Positions 9,184-13,035 of a stretch of 13,035 nucleotides of DNA are shown here, piece after piece. A model generated the notes under the pieces. The model worked only from the letters and a program-made list of their open reading frames with translations. It searched no databases and had not been told where the DNA came from. The DNA comes from Rodentolepis nana (Eukaryota > Platyhelminthes > Cestoda > Cyclophyllidea > Hymenolepididae): contig UZAE01001491.1 of the NCBI GenBank assembly GCA_900617975.1, positions 1 through 13,035 of the forward strand, given 5' to 3'. Made by a program: the position numbers and the translations under genes. The number at the start of each line of letters is the position of its first letter. Positions within the stretch are counted from its first letter, which is position 1.

Positions 9184-9795
9184 ATAGACTTTTTTCCGCA
9201 TAAGTATACGTTGCCCAGGGTGCACCACATGGAGGTTGTAAGTACACGTTGCCCAGGGTGCACCACGTGGAGGTAGCCGTATGGTATACGTTGCCCAGGA
9301 AGTGATAAGTCAACTGCCGGTTAATAGACTTTTTTGCCGTATGAGTGGGTTGCCCAGGGTGCACCGCGTGGAGGTAAGTCTATCGCAACAACTGCCGGTT
9401 AATAGACTTTTTTGCCGTATGAGTATACGGTGCCCAGGGTGCACCACGTGGAGGTAAGTCTAAATATACATTGCCCAGGGTGCACCACGGAGGTAAGTCT
9501 ATTGCACACCCCATGATACCTATCATAACGCCTGCCATTTGAAAGTACGTTGTCCAGGGTGCACCACGTGGAGGTAAGTCTATCGTATTCTTAAGAATAA
9601 TTGTTTAGAAAACCAGCAAGGGTTGAAAGTTGCCCAGGGTGCACCACGTGGAGGTAAGTCTATCGCACGCTGTCCAGGGTGCACCACGTGGAGGTAAGTC
9701 TATCGCACACACCCCTCCGCTTCCAAATAAGATGTTGATAGTGAAGGCATATTTCCAGGGTGCACCACGTGGAGGTAAGTCTATCGCACACCCAC
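9184..9795 (+). repeat. Array M: nine full copies of a palindrome-bearing module
   Basis: CCAGGGTGCACC cores occur near 9215, 9253, 9354, 9433, 9475, 9553, 9633, 9673 and 9755, plus a broken core at about 9293-9300. The fullest unit runs ATAGACTTTTTTGCCGTATG, then AGTATACGTTGCCCAGGGTG, CACCACGTGGAGG, TAAGTCTATCGCAC. It contains the palindromes GGTGCACC and CACGTG and ends in an 8-bp inverted repeat (ATAGACTT..AAGTCTAT). Spacing is irregular, about 38-101 bp, because linkers of different origin separate the cores. Confidence 0.87.
9513..9544 (+). repeat. Fragment of the opposite repeat R end inside array M
   Basis: This stretch (ATGATACCTATCATAACGCC, then TGCCATTTGAAA) matches the terminal 30 bp of repeat copy 2 (ATGATAACCATCAAAACGCC..). 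It runs opposite to the surrounding copy 3. It begins with an inverted repeat ATGATA-CC-TATCAT. It suggests a nested insertion or a recombination junction. Confidence 0.7.
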
Positions 9796-12700
9796 TTGGC
9801 TCTCCCCTCAAATTTCAACCCTACACGGATGGGCCAATTATATATATGTATATGTATATAAATATAAATTTTAATAATTTAAAAAACGACACGTCTGTAA
9901 GATAGGGATAATAAAATAGTAAGATACAATCGAGTAACTATGACGCAGAATTTTTTGATCGGTGGATTAGACTTAATAAGTACTATCTTTCAAGAGTATT
10001 ATTCATTCACTGAGTTCTCTGAAAATCAGCATAAATTCCCATTAAAGAGTCCACGGGGATTTTGCGTGGTCATCGAAATTGATTGCCTTTTTCTTATAGT
10101 AATGTTCTGTATTCGAAATTATTCTATATTGTACTAAATGAAACTGCAACGGTATATTACATATGCATGCATAAGTGAACATTATGAATACTTTGCATAG
10201 CAAAGATAGGGAAATCGATTTGATAGAATTAGGAATTTCTCATGTGATTGTTGTGATATTTTTCGATTTTTAATTTTTCCTTCCTTCCCAACCATGAATA
10301 CTTTTCGCACTGCTTTACTCTTTCTTTAAACAAATTAAACTTTATTTGTAGTCAGTTTCTCTTGCAATAATAAATGACGCTTAAGTGATGGAACTTGTCG
10401 GAAAAAATCCATTGTTCTTATAAATTCTGAAAGGAAGGATGTGGATTTCTTTCCGAATAAATCAACTGTAAATTGATACCGCCCTCAAGTGACCTCTTTC
10501 TGTATTGTTGCCGTGTCAATTTTTCGGCACACAGGCAAAGGCCAACTTGAGGTCATTTGTACATAACATCTAATTAACAATGCGTTCTTAATAAAGCCCC
10601 AGTCGAATCAGTAACTATGCTTAACAAATACCGTAGTATTGTAACATCTCAAAATTAAGCATCTTTGAGTTAACGTCATGAGATTGGAAAGTGGAGACTT
10701 CAAAGAGGATCAAATTTGATGACTTTAACATTATGAACACAATTTTATACTCAGTGATTAAGTACATAAAAGAATTATTTTGTGGGAAATACTGCACATA
10801 AAGTCCACTATTATTGTCCACAGTATTAGGCAAAAATTGTGAATTTTTTTCGTATTTTCAATAGAAAGTCCTACAAATGACAATTGGGGTTGAGGAGGGG
10901 GGAGGGGGGGTGGGAACAACAAGATACGCCAAGGTATCAAAGAGTCTTGGGTTATTCGATTTCGGGATTTGAGTCATAAAATAAACACATTTGCCTAATT
11001 TTTAAAGTCGTGCTCCCATGTTCAAATCTCATGATTTGTTCCCAAGGCTTGGACCGAATGCTCGTCTGTGATAACCGGGACTTATTGGCCAGACTTTTAA
11101 TCGAAAGGGGATATCGATTCATAATCTTCCCCCCCCCCCCCAATGCTTGAAATGTCAAAGTTTTCAACTGGCTATTGTTTAAATTATGCATAGATTAGGT
11201 GAATCAAAATAAAAAATAGCAAAGCAAGTAAGTTCATTTATAAATAAACGACAGTAATAATTGTAGTTGTAATTCAATGACAATTTCTACTCTGTCTTCT
11301 CTATATGAAAATCCCCTCCTCACCCTTATTTCCAAGAGGTTCATTCGAACTGGAAATTTATTATTACATTAAGTGCCGCTGCCGTTAAGTCTGTTAGGGT
11401 TTATCTTCCTAGCGTATAAGTTTGTATGTGTGAATCTGCGAATGAGAGCTTATGAAGGCATAATTACTAACTTCCGGTAAGCAGACTTCATTTAGGGAAA
11501 TAAAAATTCGCTCTGATTAATTCAATAAATTCACTCTTTTAAAGCGACATAAAATACAACAGTCCTTCCCCCACAATTTTAACATGCCCTGGTCAAACTT
11601 GTTAATGTTGAAAAAAAAAACACTGGGATCATGTGTCTAGAAATACTAATCGAGGATAATGATTATAGTCTTAATGCGGACTAGCAAAATTACAATAAAA
11701 AAATGTTCTATTTTCCAAAACATTGAAGACTAGGCGTTTCTATATATATACACCTGAGGAAAAAAGAGATTTTTTTTTAAATCAATTCAATAAACCAACT
11801 AGTATTCTGCCGTCCCATCATTAAATATTATTTGCTACACCGGGTTGGTTATTTCGCTTACTGCGGTTACCTACGAGTTATGATATTTGTTTGAATATAT
11901 AAATTTGCAAGGTGACCTTTATTGTGATAGTAAAACAAATTTTACCTCAAGATTAAAAGGCATATCTTTTAAGCGGAACTCTTCAAGATTACCAATAGTT
12001 CCATTAATGTGTATTTCCACCAAATTAGGAATCAAGAAATCTTAAACAGATAATGCAAACAGAATACCCGAAGTGGTCATTTCTGATGGTTGTTATCGAG
12101 CAATGGATTGGAGAAAGAAATCTGGTTTCTAAGACTGAGCTGCATCAAGATATCCTCCTTGCAATCAAATCGAGTGCATGGAAGAATAGAGCATTTGTTT
12201 TTCCCTTTCTGTTTGAAGTTGAAATGGTATCTAACACGAGTGAGATTGAAAATTAAAAAAATTATCTTTTTTGAAAATAGATATTTCATTCTATTCCCCC
12301 CCCCCCTCTAATGGTGTTCAAAGTACGTAACTCTCCAAATATCTCTACTCATAAGGATTTCAATTACAAAAGTAACACCTATAACGGCACCTTGTGGAAA
12401 TTTTCACTTTTCAAAACTAGATTTCCAAAAATTTGCACTAATTACAATATCTAAGATAATACATTTCTTTAACCAAGTGGCTATCAAAGAATTTATACGA
12501 GTTTCATCACTTTCACCTTCTTGCTTTTCACTCAAGTTTTGGTGTCTCTATGTATTATTGATTTACATCAAATTCTTCTTCGAAATCATTGGTGGACGTT
12601 TACATCGTGATCGATAAGTAGGTAATTTTATTAATGGTGATTGTTATTTACAAACTGTTGAGTTGCAAAGCCGTCGATATTTCATAACGTAGTAAATTTA

Positions 12701-12985
12701 GTAGTTAATTCAAATCAGAGGACTAAAAAAGATACGCGCTCCCACTTCCACCAATGTATGATCTACTTAAATAGGACATTAAGGACAACAGCCAACGGAT
12801 AATATCATAGACATTTATGAGGCACCAAATGCAGACAGAATGAGTGGAAATGAAAAGTTTTTTAAGGTCTGTCGACTGACATATGCGGGAGAGGTGAATA
12901 TGCGAGTGTTTGATGAATCTTTGTCTCCTGGTCGCTTTTGGCTTTCTCGTTGTCATGCCTCCAAACTCACACAAAGGATAAAAAT
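9796..12985. other. Gene-less AT-rich stretch
   Basis: No gene was recognised; open frames are short and resemble nothing known. It contains an AT-rich microsatellite at about 9838-9868 bordering repeat copy 3, an imperfect hairpin at 10483-10552, a G-rich patch at 10886-10913, and C runs at 11129-11141 and 12296-12306. Confidence 0.5.
10483..10552. other. Imperfect hairpin with two competing outer stems
   Basis: CCTCAAGT (10483-10490) pairs with ACTTGAGG (10545-10552). Inside it, CTGT/ACAG and CTTT/AAAG pairings lead to a TGCCG/CGGCA stem (10509-10513 with 10525-10529) closing an 11-nt loop. A different outer stem, AAGTGACCTC (10487-10496) with GAGGTCATTT (10549-10558), is also possible. 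Internal loops make it weaker than a typical microRNA precursor. Confidence 0.4.
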
Positions 12986-13035
12986 GGGAAAAGGGGAGGG
13001 GAGGGGAGGAGAGGGGAGGGGGGGGGGGGGGGGGG
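12986..13035 (+). repeat. G-rich tract with quadruplex potential at the window end
   Basis: Repeated GGGGA units pass into an unbroken run of 18 G at 13018-13035, so far more than four G-triplets are present. The run reaches the window edge, so its true length is unknown. Confidence 0.85.

Larger units (their letters stand above)
8568..9795 (-). repeat. Dispersed repeat R, copy 3 (inverted, with internal modules amplified)
   Basis: Read on the minus strand it follows copy 2: M modules at 9795-9184, linker, N modules at 9165-8807, linker TTTCCTTT../GTCTGTCTC near 8790-8760, O modules at 8752-8642, then CTAAAGGGATAATGATAACC and the conserved end GCCTGCCATTTGA at 8580-8568. It is about four times the length of copy 2, all from tandem gain of modules. 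Its linker also occurs twice (8764-8806 and 9050-9092). No transposase or other conserved protein was seen on either strand. AT-rich tracts flank both sides. Confidence 0.8.

Noticed and set aside
9184..9795. CRISPR-like array of direct repeats
   Set aside because: Spacing is irregular, the inter-repeat segments are themselves copies of one another, no cas-like genes occur and the window is eukaryotic.
11010..11040. tRNA-like B-box (TGTTCAAATCT)
   Set aside because: No matching A-box or cloverleaf stems could be built around it.
12053..12311. Overlapping short open frames on both strands
   Set aside because: All are under 75 codons, without motifs, in AT-rich DNA; consistent with chance.
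12723..12974. 83-codon minus-strand frame
   Set aside because: No recognised domain and no clear splice or poly(A) context.

Overview
The window is AT-rich animal nuclear DNA. One confident gene is present: a divergent Distal-less/Dlx homeobox transcription factor on the minus strand, with CDS join(5929..5329, 5245..5085, 3759..2986). The three coding exons join without a frameshift into a 511-residue protein whose homeodomain is residues 211-270. The second intron splits the homeodomain between positions 44 and 45, the known Dlx position. Split exons, GT-AG introns, a TATA/CCAAT promoter layout and dispersed repeats all say eukaryote. Very AT-rich DNA peppered with long C/G homopolymers would suit an arthropod, possibly a parasitic copepod, but the species is a guess.

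Layout: 1-~232 is copy 1 of a dispersed repeat (called R here), cut by the window edge. 233-2206 holds no recognisable gene. ~2207-2523 is R copy 2, complete enough to show the ancestral order of its parts. 2524-2985 is the 3' flank of the homeobox gene. 2986-5929 is the homeobox gene, with a 1325-bp G/C-tract-rich intron 2 and an 83-bp intron 1. 5930-~6130 is the promoter region (TATA-like box plus three CCAAT boxes). ~6131-8567 is gene-less flank with an E-box palindrome, a CT microsatellite and C tracts. 8568-~9795 is R copy 3, inverted and greatly enlarged. 9796-13035 is gene-less, with an imperfect hairpin at 10483-10552 and a terminal G tract.

The most unusual structure is R copy 3. Copies 1 and 2 carry each internal module once (module M lies outside the window for copy 1). 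In copy 3 three separate modules have each been amplified in place: a 37-bp module to three copies, a 39/42-bp module to eight copies, and a palindrome-bearing module to nine full cores. A piece of another R end is embedded inside the last array. No protein-coding transposon gene was seen. I see no evidence for a new multigene system; the candidates for novelty are the repeat family and the divergent homeodomain.
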